A DNA stretch of 64,000 nt from Arthrobacter rhombi (GCF_900163545.1 NZ_FUHW01000032.1:62001-126000), one strand, 5' to 3'. Counted from the stretch's first letter, positions 16,144 to 26,003 are shown. Notes: a model not told the origin generated them from the letters alone. Made by a program: numbers and translations.

Positions 16144-16896
16144 ATGGAGTTCGCCAATGTTTCCGAACGCCAAGCCATGAGCCCGGAATTGGCCGTCTCG
16201 ACGGTGATCTTCGCCCTGCGTGATGAACTCCGGGACGGGGAACCGACCGGACGCCGGACCCTCTGGCTGCCGCTGATCCGCCGGACGCGCGAACCCTTCC
16301 GCGGCCAATGGGCGCTGCCGGGTGGCCCGTTGGGCGTCCGGCAAACCCTGCAGGATGCCGCCGCCGGCAACCTCAGGGCCACCACCGGCCTGGCCCCTAG
16401 CCACCTCGAACAGCTCTACGCCTTCGGCGGGCTTGACCGGTCCCCGGCACACCGGGTCGTCTCGATCGTCTACTGGGCCCTGGTCCGTGAGGAACATCCC
16501 GACGCGCCGCAACTGGTGAAGGACCCCCATGTCGCCTGGTTCCCCGCCCGCGACGAGGCCGTGATCGACGCGCTGGCCTTCGACCATGCCGAGATCGTGC
16601 GCTACGCGCTGTGGCGACTGCAGAATAAAGTCGAATACTCTTCGATCGCCCACCGCTTCCTGGGCCCACGCTTCACCCTGGCCCAGGTCCAGGACGTCTA
16701 CGAGGCCGTCCTGGACCGCCGCCTCGACGCCGCGAACTTCCGCCGCCACCTGCGCGGAGCCTCCGGCATCGAGGCCACCGATGAATACCTGCACGGGGGC
16801 AAACACCGCCCACCACGCCTGTACCGGTACGCGGGGGATGCCGCCGTCGTACCTCAAGAGACCACCAACACGGAAGAACAGCGGGATAGATCATGA
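16144..16896 (+). CDS. nrtR: Nudix-related transcriptional regulator NrtR
   Basis: A 250-residue protein. The N-terminal Nudix-like domain (about 12-160) contains REPFRGQWALPGGPLGV and a degenerate Nudix box, QTLQDAAAGNLRATTGL, lacking the full catalytic glutamate set. The C-terminal winged-helix domain (about 165-235) contains LAQVQDVYEAVLDRRLDAANFRRHL. NrtR proteins repress NAD synthesis genes and release DNA on binding ADP-ribose or related nucleotides. It heads the operon nrtR-nadA-nadB-nadC-cysteine desulfurase, overlaps nadA by ATGA, and follows its own palindromic operator. The degenerate Nudix box supports a regulator rather than an enzyme. Confidence 0.88.
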   Translation: MEFANVSERQAMSPELAVSTVIFALRDELRDGEPTGRRTLWLPLIRRTREPFRGQWALPGGPLGVRQTLQDAAAGNLRATTGLAPSHLEQLYAFGGLDRSPAHRVVSIVYWALVREEHPDAPQLVKDPHVAWFPARDEAVIDALAFDHAEIVRYALWRLQNKVEYSSIAHRFLGPRFTLAQVQDVYEAVLDRRLDAANFRRHLRGASGIEATDEYLHGGKHRPPRLYRYAGDAAVVPQETTNTEEQRDRS

Positions 16897-18176
16897 CCAG
16901 TGTCAACAGCACCATCCAACAACTGAGCCTGACTCCTGTCGGGGACGGGGCGGACTCAGGGGTCTGCGCCACCGACCTGGTGAAGTCCCCCTGGGACCTC
17001 GATACCGGGCTGCGCTCCTATGGGCCCGGTTCCTCCATGGATGACGTCGCCCCGGCCGACACCCCGCAACAAGGGGTGATCCCGGAAAAGTACCGGAATG
17101 CGGACGACGCCGAACTCGACGCACGCATCCGCGCCGCCAAGGAAACCCTGGGCGAACGGTTGGTGGTGCTCGGGCACTTCTACCAACGCGACGAGGTCGT
17201 CCAGTACGCGGACTTCATCGGTGACTCCTTCCAGCTGGCCAACCAGGCGCTGAACCGCGAGAGGGCCGAATACATCGTGTTCTGCGGGGTGCACTTCATG
17301 GCCGAGACCGCCGACATCCTCTCCCAGGACCACCAGCAGGTCATCCTGCCCAACCTGGCCGCCGGCTGCTCGATGGCCGATATGGCCGATGAGTCCTCTG
17401 TGGAGGAGTGCTGGGAACAACTCGAAGACCTCTACGGCACCGAACCCGACGCCGCGGGGCGGGTCCCGGTGATTCCGGTGACCTATATGAACTCCTCGGC
17501 GGCCCTGAAGTCCTTCGTCGGCCGGAACGGCGGGATCGTGTGCACCTCATCCAATGCCACGAGCGTGTTGGAATGGGCGTTCGAACGCGGCCAGCGCGTG
17601 CTGTTCTTCCCCGACCAGCACCTGGGCCGGAACACCGCCAAGGCCATGGGCATCCCCCTGGAGCAGATGCCACTGTGGTCACCGGCCAAACCCCTGGGCG
17701 GGAACACCGCCGAGGAACTGGCCGAGGCGAAGGTCCTGCTCTGGCATGGTTTCTGCTCGGTCCACCGCAGGTTCAACACCGGTCAGATTGACAAGGCGCG
17801 GGCCGAATACCCGGGAGTGAACGTCATCGTCCACCCCGAATGCCCCATGGAGGTCGTCGACGCCGCCGACTCGGCAGGGTCCACCGACTTCATCCAGAAG
17901 GCCATCGCCGCCGCCACGGAACCGACCACCTTTGCGATCGGCACCGAGATCAACATGGTCAACCGGCTTGCCGACCAGTACCCGCAGCACAGAATCTTCT
18001 GCCTCGACCCGGTGATCTGCCCCTGCTCCACGATGTACCGGATCCACCCGGGCTACCTGGCCTGGGTCCTGGAGGAACTCGTTGCCGGACGCGTGGTGAA
18101 CCAGATTTCCGTCCCCGAAACCGTGGCGTCCAACGCCCGGGTGGCCCTGGAACGGATGCTGGCGGCGCGCCCATGA
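16893..18176 (+). CDS. nadA: Quinolinate synthase NadA
   Basis: A 427-residue protein that condenses iminoaspartate with dihydroxyacetone phosphate to quinolinate using a [4Fe-4S] cluster. The three conserved cysteine regions are present: FCGVHFMAETADIL, NVIVHPECPMEVVDAADSAG and CLDPVICPCSTMYRIHPGYL. Other hallmarks are VVLGHFYQRDEVVQYADFIG and LPNLAAGCSMADMADESSVE. The N-terminal 65 residues before VIPEKYR are a poorly conserved extension. It lies between nrtR and nadB with four-base overlaps on both sides. The cysteine desulfurase at the end of the operon probably serves its cluster. Confidence 0.95.
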   Translation: MTSVNSTIQQLSLTPVGDGADSGVCATDLVKSPWDLDTGLRSYGPGSSMDDVAPADTPQQGVIPEKYRNADDAELDARIRAAKETLGERLVVLGHFYQRDEVVQYADFIGDSFQLANQALNRERAEYIVFCGVHFMAETADILSQDHQQVILPNLAAGCSMADMADESSVEECWEQLEDLYGTEPDAAGRVPVIPVTYMNSSAALKSFVGRNGGIVCTSSNATSVLEWAFERGQRVLFFPDQHLGRNTAKAMGIPLEQMPLWSPAKPLGGNTAEELAEAKVLLWHGFCSVHRRFNTGQIDKARAEYPGVNVIVHPECPMEVVDAADSAGSTDFIQKAIAAATEPTTFAIGTEINMVNRLADQYPQHRIFCLDPVICPCSTMYRIHPGYLAWVLEELVAGRVVNQISVPETVASNARVALERMLAARP

Positions 18177-19834
18177 GCAGCCGCTCCGTGAAGGAGTCCT
18201 TGGACCTGGTGATCGTGGGGTCGGGGGTCGCGGGACTTTATGCCGCGATCACCGCCGTCGAACACGGCCACCAGGTCACCCTGCTCACCAAGGACGCGCT
18301 GGCCGACTCGAACAGCTGGTACGCCCAGGGTGGGATCGCCGCCGTCGGACCCCGGGGGACATCCCGCGGGGATGAGGTGGCCAGCCATATCGAGGACACC
18401 CTCACCGCAGGGGCCCGGCTGAACGACCCGGCCGCGGTGCGGTCCGTGTGCTCCTCCGCCTGGGAGCATATCGAAGCGTTGATCGGGCTGGGAACCACCT
18501 TCGACGCCGACCCCGCGGGGGACCACCCTGCCCTGGGGCTCGAAGCCGCCCACACCCACCCCCGCATCCTGCACGCCGGAGGAGACTCCACCGGGAAGGT
18601 GATCGCCTCCACCCTGATCGGTGTCTGCCGCCGATTGGCCGGACAGGGGAGCCTGCGCATCCTCGAGGACGCCTTCGTCACCGACCTGGTGGACGACGAC
18701 GGTGTCATCACCGGGGTGCACTACCTCCAGGCCGGGCAATGCCACCGAGTTCAGGCCGACGTCGTACTCCTGGCGACCGGGGGGATCGGCTCACTGTATG
18801 AATGGACCACCAACCCCGCTGGGGCCACCGGTGACGGGGCCGCCTTGGCGTGGAGGGCAGGAGCCCTGGTGGTGGATGCCGAGTTCGTGCAGTTCCACCC
18901 CACCCTGGTGCGCGCCGGCAGGTTCATGGTTTCCGAAGCCGTCAGGGGAGAAGGTGCGGTACTCATTGACGGCAACGGGCGGCGCTTCATGGAAGAGGTG
19001 CACCCGGCGGCCGAACTGGCTCCCCGCGACGTGGTTGCCCGGGCCATTCATCACGTCTACGCCATGGGTGGCCAGGTGTTCCTGGACGCCCGCGCCGTGG
19101 AGGCAGCGAAGGGACGGGGGTACCTGGCCCGGAGGTTCCCCTCCATCACCACCCGGTTGGCCGCCCTGGGCCTGGACCTGGCCGTCCAACCGGTCCCGGT
19201 CACCGAGGCCCAGCACTATTGGATGGGCGGGGTCTACGCCGACGCCAGGGGGCGCACCACCGTCCCCGGACTGCGGGTCGCGGGGGAGACGGCCTGCACC
19301 GGAACCCATGGAGCCAACCGGCTCGCCTCCAATTCCCTGCTCGAAGCACTCGTGCACGGCTTCGCCGCGGCCTCCACCCTGGGGGCCGCAGACGCCCGGC
19401 AGGCCTCCACTCCCATCGAATTCGAATATGTGTTCGAACTTGATGGGGGGTGTAGAGAAACGCCGGCCGTTCCGCTGACCCGGGAAGGGCTCCAGGACCT
19501 GGCCACCGCCCAGCTGGGCGTGGAACGCACCGGGGAGGGCTTGTCCCAGGCCGCAACAACACTGGCCGGTGCCCTGGCCGGGTCGGGGGCCGCCACGCGG
19601 AAGGAGGCGGAGCTGCGCAACCTGATCACCGTGGGGCGCCTCATCGCGGAAGCCGCCCTGGCCCGCACCACCTCCATCGGCGCCCACTACCGCACCGATA
19701 CCCCCGATGCCGTGACCCACGGGCCACGGGTGCGGACCGGCTTCGTCCGGGCAGCCCCGACACCGCCGCCACCCTTCACCGGCACCGGGGCAGAGGACAA
19801 CCACCTGCTGCTCACCGGCACCCCCAACTCCTGA
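18173..19834 (+). CDS. nadB: L-aspartate oxidase NadB
   Basis: A 553-residue flavoprotein that oxidises L-aspartate to iminoaspartate for NadA. The FAD dinucleotide motif VIVGSGVAGLYAAITA is at the N-terminus (about 11-26). SWYAQGGIAAVG, RILHAGGDSTGKVI, VQFHPT, RGEGAVLIDGNGRRFME, HPAAELAPRDVVARAI and GETACTGTHGANRLASNSLL follow, the complete succinate-dehydrogenase/NadB pattern with the substrate-binding His and Arg. The ATG at 18173 overlaps the nadA stop. The C-terminal helical domain is present, so the enzyme looks intact. Confidence 0.95.
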   Translation: MSSRSVKESLDLVIVGSGVAGLYAAITAVEHGHQVTLLTKDALADSNSWYAQGGIAAVGPRGTSRGDEVASHIEDTLTAGARLNDPAAVRSVCSSAWEHIEALIGLGTTFDADPAGDHPALGLEAAHTHPRILHAGGDSTGKVIASTLIGVCRRLAGQGSLRILEDAFVTDLVDDDGVITGVHYLQAGQCHRVQADVVLLATGGIGSLYEWTTNPAGATGDGAALAWRAGALVVDAEFVQFHPTLVRAGRFMVSEAVRGEGAVLIDGNGRRFMEEVHPAAELAPRDVVARAIHHVYAMGGQVFLDARAVEAAKGRGYLARRFPSITTRLAALGLDLAVQPVPVTEAQHYWMGGVYADARGRTTVPGLRVAGETACTGTHGANRLASNSLLEALVHGFAAASTLGAADARQASTPIEFEYVFELDGGCRETPAVPLTREGLQDLATAQLGVERTGEGLSQAATTLAGALAGSGAATRKEAELRNLITVGRLIAEAALARTTSIGAHYRTDTPDAVTHGPRVRTGFVRAAPTPPPPFTGTGAEDNHLLLTGTPNS

Positions 19835-19841
19835 GGAACGA

Positions 19842-20813
19842 ATGACCACTGTGCACCACGGACCCACCCCCGCGGCCCCTTCAGTCGCCGTGACCGAACC
19901 GATGCCCGTGCCGCAACGCGTCGTGGAGAACATCGTCGAAGCCGCGCTCGCCGAAGACAACCCCACCGGCGACCTGACCGGCAATGTCCTGCTGCCCGCA
20001 GATGCCACGGCCATCGCCGACGTGATCGCCAGGGAACCGGGCATCGCCAGCGGCCTGGGGGTCTTCGCCACCACCATGGTCTTGACCGACCCGGCCCTCA
20101 CCGTGGACCTCGCGCTCGCCGATGGGCAGCCCTTTGCCGCCGGAGACGTCCTGGCCACCGTCAGTGGGTCGGCCCGTTCGGTGCTTGCCGGTGAACGCGT
20201 CGCGTTGAACCTGCTCCAACGCCTCTCGGGGATCGCCACCCTCACCCGAGCCTTCGTCGACGCCGCGGCCGGGACCGCGGCGCGGATCGCCGACACCCGC
20301 AAAACCACCCCCGGGCTGCGTGCCCTGGAACGCTATGCGGTGCGCTGCGGCGGTGGGCATAACCACCGTGGGTCGCTCTCCGAGGCAGTGATGGCCAAGG
20401 ACAACCATCTGGCCCTGCTGGGTACCGGTGCCGAGCTGACGGCGGCCCTGCGTGCGGCCCGTGCCCGGCTGGGGCATACGGTGCACTTCGAGGTGGAAAT
20501 TGATGGGCTCGACCAGCTCGACGCGGTGCTGAACGCCGGGGTGGATACCATCATGCTCGATAACTTCACCCCGGCCGACCTCATCGAAGGGGTCCGCCGC
20601 ATCAACGGGGCCGCCTATGTGGAGGCCTCGGGGAACGTCACGTTGGAAACCGTCGCCGAACTGGCAGCCACCGGGGTCGACGTCATCTCCTCCGGTGCGC
20701 TCACCCATTCGGTCAGGTCCCTGGACCTGGGGCTCGATGTCCGCATCGGCGGCGCCGCAGCCACCACCGCCGCTACCGACGCCGTGGCGGGGCAGGGAAC
20801 GGTGCGGACGTGA
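19842..20813 (+). CDS. nadC: Nicotinate-nucleotide pyrophosphorylase (carboxylating) NadC
   Basis: A 323-residue protein that converts quinolinate and PRPP to nicotinate mononucleotide. Family motifs are AEDNPTGDLTGNVL, GERVALNLLQRLSGIATLT, RIADTRKTTPGLRALERYAV, GGGHNHRGSLSEAVMAKDNH and VEIDGLDQLDAVL; the quinolinate-contacting Arg/Lys residues in DTRKTTPG and KDNH are present. It starts seven bases after nadB behind GAGGAA. About 20 extra N-terminal residues precede the conserved core. The stop overlaps the GTG of the cysteine desulfurase gene. Confidence 0.95.
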   Translation: MTTVHHGPTPAAPSVAVTEPMPVPQRVVENIVEAALAEDNPTGDLTGNVLLPADATAIADVIAREPGIASGLGVFATTMVLTDPALTVDLALADGQPFAAGDVLATVSGSARSVLAGERVALNLLQRLSGIATLTRAFVDAAAGTAARIADTRKTTPGLRALERYAVRCGGGHNHRGSLSEAVMAKDNHLALLGTGAELTAALRAARARLGHTVHFEVEIDGLDQLDAVLNAGVDTIMLDNFTPADLIEGVRRINGAAYVEASGNVTLETVAELAATGVDVISSGALTHSVRSLDLGLDVRIGGAAATTAATDAVAGQGTVRT

Positions 20814-22000
20814 TCTACCTCGACGCCGCAGCCACCACACCGGTGAAGCAGGAAATCCTCGAACTGATCTGGCCGCTGATGGCCCGCGATTTCGGTAACC
20901 CCTCCAGCACCCACTCTCTCGGGGAGACCGCTGCCCGGGCCCTGACCTATGCCCGCACGACGGCGGCCAGCACCCTGGGGGTGCGCACCGGGGACATCGT
21001 GTTCACCTCGGGCGGCACCGAGGCGAATAACCTGGCGATCATTGGTCTGGCCCTGGCCAACCCGCGCGGCAGGCACGTGGTGCGCTCCGCCATCGAACAT
21101 TCCTCGGTTCGTGAAGCCTGCGACTACCTGCACCGTCACCACGGGTTCAGCATCGACGTCGTCCCCGTGGGTTCCGAGGGCCTGGTGGATCCCGCGGTGC
21201 TCTCGGGGCTGCTGCGCGAGGACACGACGCTGGTCACGGTCATGGCGGTCAATAACGAAATCGGGACCATCCAACCCCTGGCCGAGATTTCGGCCGCCGC
21301 CCGAGCCGTCGGAGCGCTGATGCATAGCGACGTCGTCCAGGCCGCCAGCTGGTTGCCGCTTGTCGAACTGGCCACACACCTGGACGCCCTCAGCGTCTCG
21401 GGTCATAAGCTCGGGGGGATGAAGGGGGCCGGGCTGGCCATGATCCGCGGGAAACTGGCCGTGGAACCGGGACTGCACGGTGGCGGGCAGGAACGCGGAC
21501 GCCGTTCGGGAACCGAAAACGTGGCCGGCGCCGTGTCCACGGCTACCGCACTACGGTTGGCCACCTCGGCGGCGGCGGGTTTCGAGGACTCCCGAACCAA
21601 GGCAAACTATCTGATCGACACCGTCTTGGAAGGGCTCAACACCGGAAGGCGCCCCGGGGAGGAGGCCGCGGTGCTCACCGGAGACCGCCAGCAGCGGGTG
21701 CCGGGCATCGTCTCCTTCACCTTCCCCGGGGCCAACGGGGAAACGGTCCTGCTGGAACTGGAACGGCGCGGTATCATCTGTTCCTCGGGGTCGGCCTGCG
21801 CCGCCGGATCCGCCGAACCCTCACCGGTTCTGCTGGGGTTGGGGCTGGACCCCGATCTGGCCCGCACCGCCGTCCGGTTGAGCTTCACGGCCGAGACCAC
21901 CGAGGTGCAACTGACCACAGCGGCCCGCGCCGTCATCGCGGCGGTGCAAACGGTGACCGACGCAGGCCCCCACGTTGCCGCACCCACCTCGGAGGCGTAG
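20810..22000 (+). CDS. Cysteine desulfurase of the NAD operon (NifS/IscS-like)
   Basis: A 396-residue PLP enzyme. It has DAAATTPVKQEI at the N-terminus, VFTSGGTEANNLAI, the PLP-lysine motif SVSGHKLGGMKGAG (about residue 200) and the catalytic cysteine loop SSGSACAAGSAEPSPVL (about residue 325). It removes sulfur from cysteine for Fe-S assembly. Its place at the end of nadABC, with a GTGA overlap, parallels NifS-type desulfurases that mature NadA in Bacillus. No scaffold gene (SufU/IscU) is nearby, so dedicated service to NadA is a reasonable inference. Confidence 0.9.
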   Translation: MIYLDAAATTPVKQEILELIWPLMARDFGNPSSTHSLGETAARALTYARTTAASTLGVRTGDIVFTSGGTEANNLAIIGLALANPRGRHVVRSAIEHSSVREACDYLHRHHGFSIDVVPVGSEGLVDPAVLSGLLREDTTLVTVMAVNNEIGTIQPLAEISAAARAVGALMHSDVVQAASWLPLVELATHLDALSVSGHKLGGMKGAGLAMIRGKLAVEPGLHGGGQERGRRSGTENVAGAVSTATALRLATSAAAGFEDSRTKANYLIDTVLEGLNTGRRPGEEAAVLTGDRQQRVPGIVSFTFPGANGETVLLELERRGIICSSGSACAAGSAEPSPVLLGLGLDPDLARTAVRLSFTAETTEVQLTTAARAVIAAVQTVTDAGPHVAAPTSEA

Positions 22001-22014
22001 TTTAAAAGTATCGA

Positions 22015-22043
22015 CCGTCACCGCACCCTAGGTGCGGTGACGG
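22015..22043 (+). terminator. Strong hairpin ending the NAD operon
   Basis: CCGTCACCGCACC and GGTGCGGTGACGG are perfectly complementary (13 bp) around a CTA loop, 15 bases after the last stop codon of the operon. There is no T run, as is common for actinobacterial terminators. Confidence 0.75.
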
Positions 22044-22114
22044 CTCCGAATGGCATGACGAAGAGACTCCCGGATCAGCCGGCCGCCTCTTCCACTGGTG
22101 GAAGGGAGCCTGCC

Positions 22115-22342
22115 ATGGCAACGAATAATACGACAACGAAGAGCCGTGACCGCACGGGCATCGTCTGGTTTGTGCTGGGAATCGTGATCATGGCGATCTA
22201 CGGGATCTCAGCAGTGCTGGTGCAGAACCCCTTCGTGGACCAGACCCATACCCCGCTCTGGCTCGGCGTTATTGTCGGTCTCGTCATGGTGATCTTCGGG
22301 GTCATCGGGATGACCAAGCGCCGCCACCCGGGACACTACTAA
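22115..22342 (+). CDS. Small two-helix membrane protein
   Basis: A 75-residue protein; the ATG is chosen for GGAAGGGAG about six bases upstream. After a polar Thr/Asn-rich start it has two membrane helices (GIVWFVLGIVIMAIYGISAV and LWLGVIVGLVMVIFGVIGM) and a basic tail TKRRHPGHY. Such short proteins are common and uncharacterised in actinobacteria. It follows the NAD operon terminator and is probably transcribed separately. Confidence 0.6.
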   Translation: MATNNTTTKSRDRTGIVWFVLGIVIMAIYGISAVLVQNPFVDQTHTPLWLGVIVGLVMVIFGVIGMTKRRHPGHY

Positions 22343-22367
22343 CCGCTGGCGGCGCCTACCGGGCGGA

Positions 22368-24275
22368 TCAGCTGCTCAGCCAAGCCATTAGGCCCAAGGC
22401 CGAGTAGACGTCACGGATCTCTTGGCGTCTGGCCAGCTTTGTCGTGGCCAATTTCGTGAGGTATTCACCATCCAAGGCGTCCGTGAACTGGGTGCTATCG
22501 TTCTTTTCCATAGCGGTACTCAGAGCTTTCTGCGCTGCGGTCAGAGTCGATACCTGCCAGTAGTTCACGCCGATTCGATTCGCGGTGGCGACGAATTCCT
22601 TACGCTGCTCCGCGGTAACTGTTGGCTCGGGGACCTCGAGGTTTTCCAAGTGAGCGGGAAGGACGTCTCCCTCCGCGAAGGGTGCCTGAAACCGTGTGGG
22701 CTTGCGAAGGTTTGCTCCATTGCCCCAGGACTTTGGAGACGGGACGCGGCGCATGGAACCGTAGGCCGAGGAAAACCTGTTCCTGTCGAAGGGATATGCC
22801 TTGAGATCACCGGCGAAAGTATCCATGAGGTCGAAGCCGATCACGTTTGCTTCTCGGGCCTCTAACGGGATCGAACTGGCCAGCCGGTAGGCATCCACGG
22901 AGTAGAGCGGGTCCAGACGTGATCCAATCCGGCTCCACAGAACCGAATTCTGCCCGATGTGGTAGCGGTTCCGTACTTGGGAGTACATCGCGTCGCCGAT
23001 GAAATCGGTGGGTACACCACTGGTCGACAGTTTCATCCACTCTTGGTGCAGGCGGGTGCCGATGCTTTTCTCCGCCGCACTGGTATAGATCTTCTTCCGG
23101 TCTGGAACGTGGGGGACCATGCTATTCATCAAATCGAGTCCCGTGAATCCACTCTCGTCAAGATTCCTGAATCGGGGCCCGTAGAACGTCCTGAGTACTT
23201 CCCCATAGCCGCCGCCTGCGGCGACCACCGAGGAAGTTAGTTCACGACCCGTCGGTCCGGTGGAGGTCATGCCACCGCTGTAGAACAAGGGGGCCAGCAA
23301 CCGTTCATGAACGCCGGAGGCCGGCGCCGCGGTGAGGCCTCCATTGAGCGTCCGCTGGAGGTTGAAGACCCCAGCGAGTCCATCGGCAATTTGCCGATCT
23401 GTCGTGCCCTCCGGCCCGGAGCAGAAGAAGCTGAATCGGTCAGTGCAACCGGCCTCGACCATGGCCGCCAGGACGAGCCGTGAATCGAAACCACCGGTGA
23501 GGTGGGCGACGCGGAACTCGCTGGGCATTTTGGAAATGGCCACGACAGATTCCAGAACACGCCTGCGGACGCGTTCAAGCCCCTGAACGTAGGACACTTC
23601 CGGGCTACGCATCTCTTCGGCCAACGCATACTCGCGCCTCCGGGCGCCGCTGGGGTCCAACTCCCAATAGGTGAAGAGGTCGAGCCTGTCGACACCGTCG
23701 TAGCTGGAGGGGGTCAGGCCACCGTTGCCGAGCACGAGGCGTTCGAGCTGATAATCGACGCTCTTGGAGGGAAAGCTGCCGGCAGCATTGGCAGCGCGGA
23801 TCAGTGAAACGATGTCACTCGAGATGAATTCGGTACCTCCCGCTGAATAGTGGAAGACCAGCGAACCGCCGAGGGGGTCCGGAAGACATAAGGCCTCTTG
23901 CGTGTGCTCGTCGATCATGAACAAACATGAGGGGTTCGCGATGTTGGTTGACCACCAGTTGGCCAGACTCGTCGCGTCACCCGAGACAACTGAGCCCGGG
24001 ATCACTGCCGCCACGTCGGAGCTATTGATCAACACCCGTTCGCCGCAGATCGCGGCGCCATCCAAGGAGAACGACCGAGGGCCGACCTGCGCCACGGGCT
24101 GCGGGGTGAGGAGGGCGAGGAAATCGCCGGCACGCGTGAGGCCGGGCAGATGGGGAATTCGTCCCCGCAGGAGGACCGGCGCCCGAAATTCAGTACGATC
24201 CGGGGTCGTGCCGGTCGTGCTGGTCGGAGCTTGTGCGGCGTTGGGGCTTTGCAGTCCTGCGTCGGGAGAGATCAC
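22368..24275 (-). CDS. Orphan asparagine-synthetase-like ATP-pyrophosphatase protein
   Basis: A 635-residue protein. The PP-loop AHLTGGFDSRL (258-267) corresponds to the SGG-x-DS ATP-binding motif of asparagine synthetase and beta-lactam synthetase families. Before it, DPLGGSLVFHYSAGGTEFISSDIVSLI (about 133-159, read in two parts: DPLGGSLVFHYSAGG and TEFISSDIVSLI) looks like a degenerate N-terminal Ntn-type domain; there is no Cys at position 2, so glutamine-dependent amide transfer is unlikely. It should adenylate a carboxylate and join it to an amine. No lasso-peptide, polysaccharide or antibiotic genes flank it. Codon use is less GC-biased than its neighbours, suggesting acquisition. The GTG start lies six bases after a TAGCAT box and may be leaderless; the nearby ATG at 24283 opens only a three-codon frame. 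Confidence 0.65.
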   Translation of the reverse strand: MISPDAGLQSPNAAQAPTSTTGTTPDRTEFRAPVLLRGRIPHLPGLTRAGDFLALLTPQPVAQVGPRSFSLDGAAICGERVLINSSDVAAVIPGSVVSGDATSLANWWSTNIANPSCLFMIDEHTQEALCLPDPLGGSLVFHYSAGGTEFISSDIVSLIRAANAAGSFPSKSVDYQLERLVLGNGGLTPSSYDGVDRLDLFTYWELDPSGARRREYALAEEMRSPEVSYVQGLERVRRRVLESVVAISKMPSEFRVAHLTGGFDSRLVLAAMVEAGCTDRFSFFCSGPEGTTDRQIADGLAGVFNLQRTLNGGLTAAPASGVHERLLAPLFYSGGMTSTGPTGRELTSSVVAAGGGYGEVLRTFYGPRFRNLDESGFTGLDLMNSMVPHVPDRKKIYTSAAEKSIGTRLHQEWMKLSTSGVPTDFIGDAMYSQVRNRYHIGQNSVLWSRIGSRLDPLYSVDAYRLASSIPLEAREANVIGFDLMDTFAGDLKAYPFDRNRFSSAYGSMRRVPSPKSWGNGANLRKPTRFQAPFAEGDVLPAHLENLEVPEPTVTAEQRKEFVATANRIGVNYWQVSTLTAAQKALSTAMEKNDSTQFTDALDGEYLTKLATTKLARRQEIRDVYSALGLMAWLSS

Positions 24276-24303
24276 CCCTTCATGCTATCCGCTGGCACGC
24301 AGG

Positions 24304-25950
24304 CTAGCGGGCGACTTCGACGCCGACCCGCCCGTTCTCCACGCTCCAGCGTTGGTCCAGACTCACGTTCTCCAGGAGCCGGCGGTCGTGGGTGACCAGC
24401 AGGAGCGCCCCGCTGTAGGACTCCAACGCCTCCTCGAGTTGTTCGATGGCTGCCAGGTCCAGATGGTTGGTCGGTTCGTCCAGGACCAGCAGGTTCACCC
24501 CGCGGGCCTGCAGGAGTGCCAGTGACGCCCGGGTCCTTTCGCCGGGGGAGAGGTCGCCCACCAGGCTGGCCGTCTGATCGGCCTTTAAACCGAATTTGGC
24601 CAGGAGGGTCCTGATCTGCCCGGACCCCATCTCCGGGACCACCCGTTCGAAGGCTGCCCCCAAGTCCAGGGACTCGTCCAGCTGCCCGCGGGCCTGGTCG
24701 ATTTCGCCGATCGCCACGCTGGCACCCAGCGACGCCGTCCCCGACTCGGGGGCGGTGGATCCCAAGAGCAGGCGCAACAGTGTGGACTTTCCTGCACCGT
24801 TGGGCCCGGTGATACCGATCCGGTCCCCGGCATTGACCTGGAGCGAGGCCGGCCCGAAGGTGAAGGACCCCTGGGTGAGTACCACGTCGTTGAGCGTGGC
24901 CACCACCGAGGAGGAGCGGGGGGCGGCGCCGATGGAGAACTGCAGCACCCATTCCTTGCGCGGCTCCTCCACCTCGTCCAGCCGGGCGATGCGCGACTCC
25001 ATCTGTCTGACCTTCTGCGCCTGCTTCTCCGACGACTCGGCGCTGGCCCGACGACGAATCTTGTCGTTGTCGGGTGCCTTGCGCATCGCATTGCGTACCC
25101 CCTGGGAGGACCATTCGCGTTGGGTCCTGGCCCGGGAGACCAGATCCGACTTCTTCTCGGCGAACTCGTCGTAGGCTTCGCGGGCATGACGGCGGGCGAC
25201 CTCGCGTTCGGCGAGATAGGCGTCATAGCCGCCGTCGTAGACCGAGACCTTCTGCTGCGGCAGATCCAGTTCCACGATCCGGGTCACACAGCGGGAGAGG
25301 AATTCGCGGTCGTGGGACACCAGCACGACGCCGGTGCGCAGCCCCCGCACGAAGGCCTCCAACCGTTCCAGTCCGGCCAGGTCCAGGTCGTTGGTGGGTT
25401 CGTCGAGGAGGACCAGGTCGAAGCGGCTCAGCAGTAGCGCCGCCAGCCCTACTCGTGCCGCCTGACCGCCGGAGAGCGACGTCATCAAGGTCGTGGGGTC
25501 CACCAGCAGGCCCAGTTCGGCCAGCACCGGGGCGATTCGGTCCTCGAGATCGGCGGCGCCGGACGCCATCCAATGGTCGAAGGCCGCGGAGTACGCGTCG
25601 TCGGCGCCGCGGATGCCGGAACCGAGTGCCTCTGCACTGGATTCCATGTCCGCGGTGGCCTGCGCACAACCGGTCCGTCGGTCCAGATAGGCGGCGATGC
25701 TTTCTCCCCGGAGGCGTTCGTGCTCCTGGGGCAGCCAGCCAATGAAGGCCCCCTGCGGGGATGCGGCCACCGATCCGCCCTGGGGGGTGTCGAGGCCGGC
25801 GAGCAGGCGCAGCAGCGTGGATTTACCGGCCCCGTTGGCGCCGACCACCCCCACCACGTCGCCGGGCGCAACGGTGAAGTTCAGATCCGAAAACAGGGTG
25901 CGGTGGGCATGGCCTCCGGAGAGGTCCTTGGCCACGAGGTGGGCGCTCAT
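24304..25950 (-). CDS. ABC-F family ATPase
   Basis: A 548-residue soluble protein with two ABC ATPase domains and no membrane segment. First domain: [38 protein letters not shown]. Second domain: [40 protein letters not shown]. The linker between them (about residues 245-320) is helical and highly charged, as in ribosome-binding ABC-F factors. Such proteins act on the ribosomal E site as translation factors or antibiotic protection proteins. Nothing in the context indicates resistance to a particular drug. Confidence 0.9.
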   Translation of the reverse strand: MSAHLVAKDLSGGHAHRTLFSDLNFTVAPGDVVGVVGANGAGKSTLLRLLAGLDTPQGGSVAASPQGAFIGWLPQEHERLRGESIAAYLDRRTGCAQATADMESSAEALGSGIRGADDAYSAAFDHWMASGAADLEDRIAPVLAELGLLVDPTTLMTSLSGGQAARVGLAALLLSRFDLVLLDEPTNDLDLAGLERLEAFVRGLRTGVVLVSHDREFLSRCVTRIVELDLPQQKVSVYDGGYDAYLAEREVARRHAREAYDEFAEKKSDLVSRARTQREWSSQGVRNAMRKAPDNDKIRRRASAESSEKQAQKVRQMESRIARLDEVEEPRKEWVLQFSIGAAPRSSSVVATLNDVVLTQGSFTFGPASLQVNAGDRIGITGPNGAGKSTLLRLLLGSTAPESGTASLGASVAIGEIDQARGQLDESLDLGAAFERVVPEMGSGQIRTLLAKFGLKADQTASLVGDLSPGERTRASLALLQARGVNLLVLDEPTNHLDLAAIEQLEEALESYSGALLLVTHDRRLLENVSLDQRWSVENGRVGVEVAR

Positions 25951-26003
25951 CCCACCATTCTAAGGACGCTTCACCCCCGGTCCCGACCGGTCGCCGCCTG
26001 CCC

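Noticed and set aside
22115..24275. Lasso-peptide or other RiPP cluster built on the asparagine-synthetase-like gene
   Set aside because: No leader-binding protein, protease or transporter gene, and the adjacent small protein is a two-helix membrane protein, not a precursor peptide.
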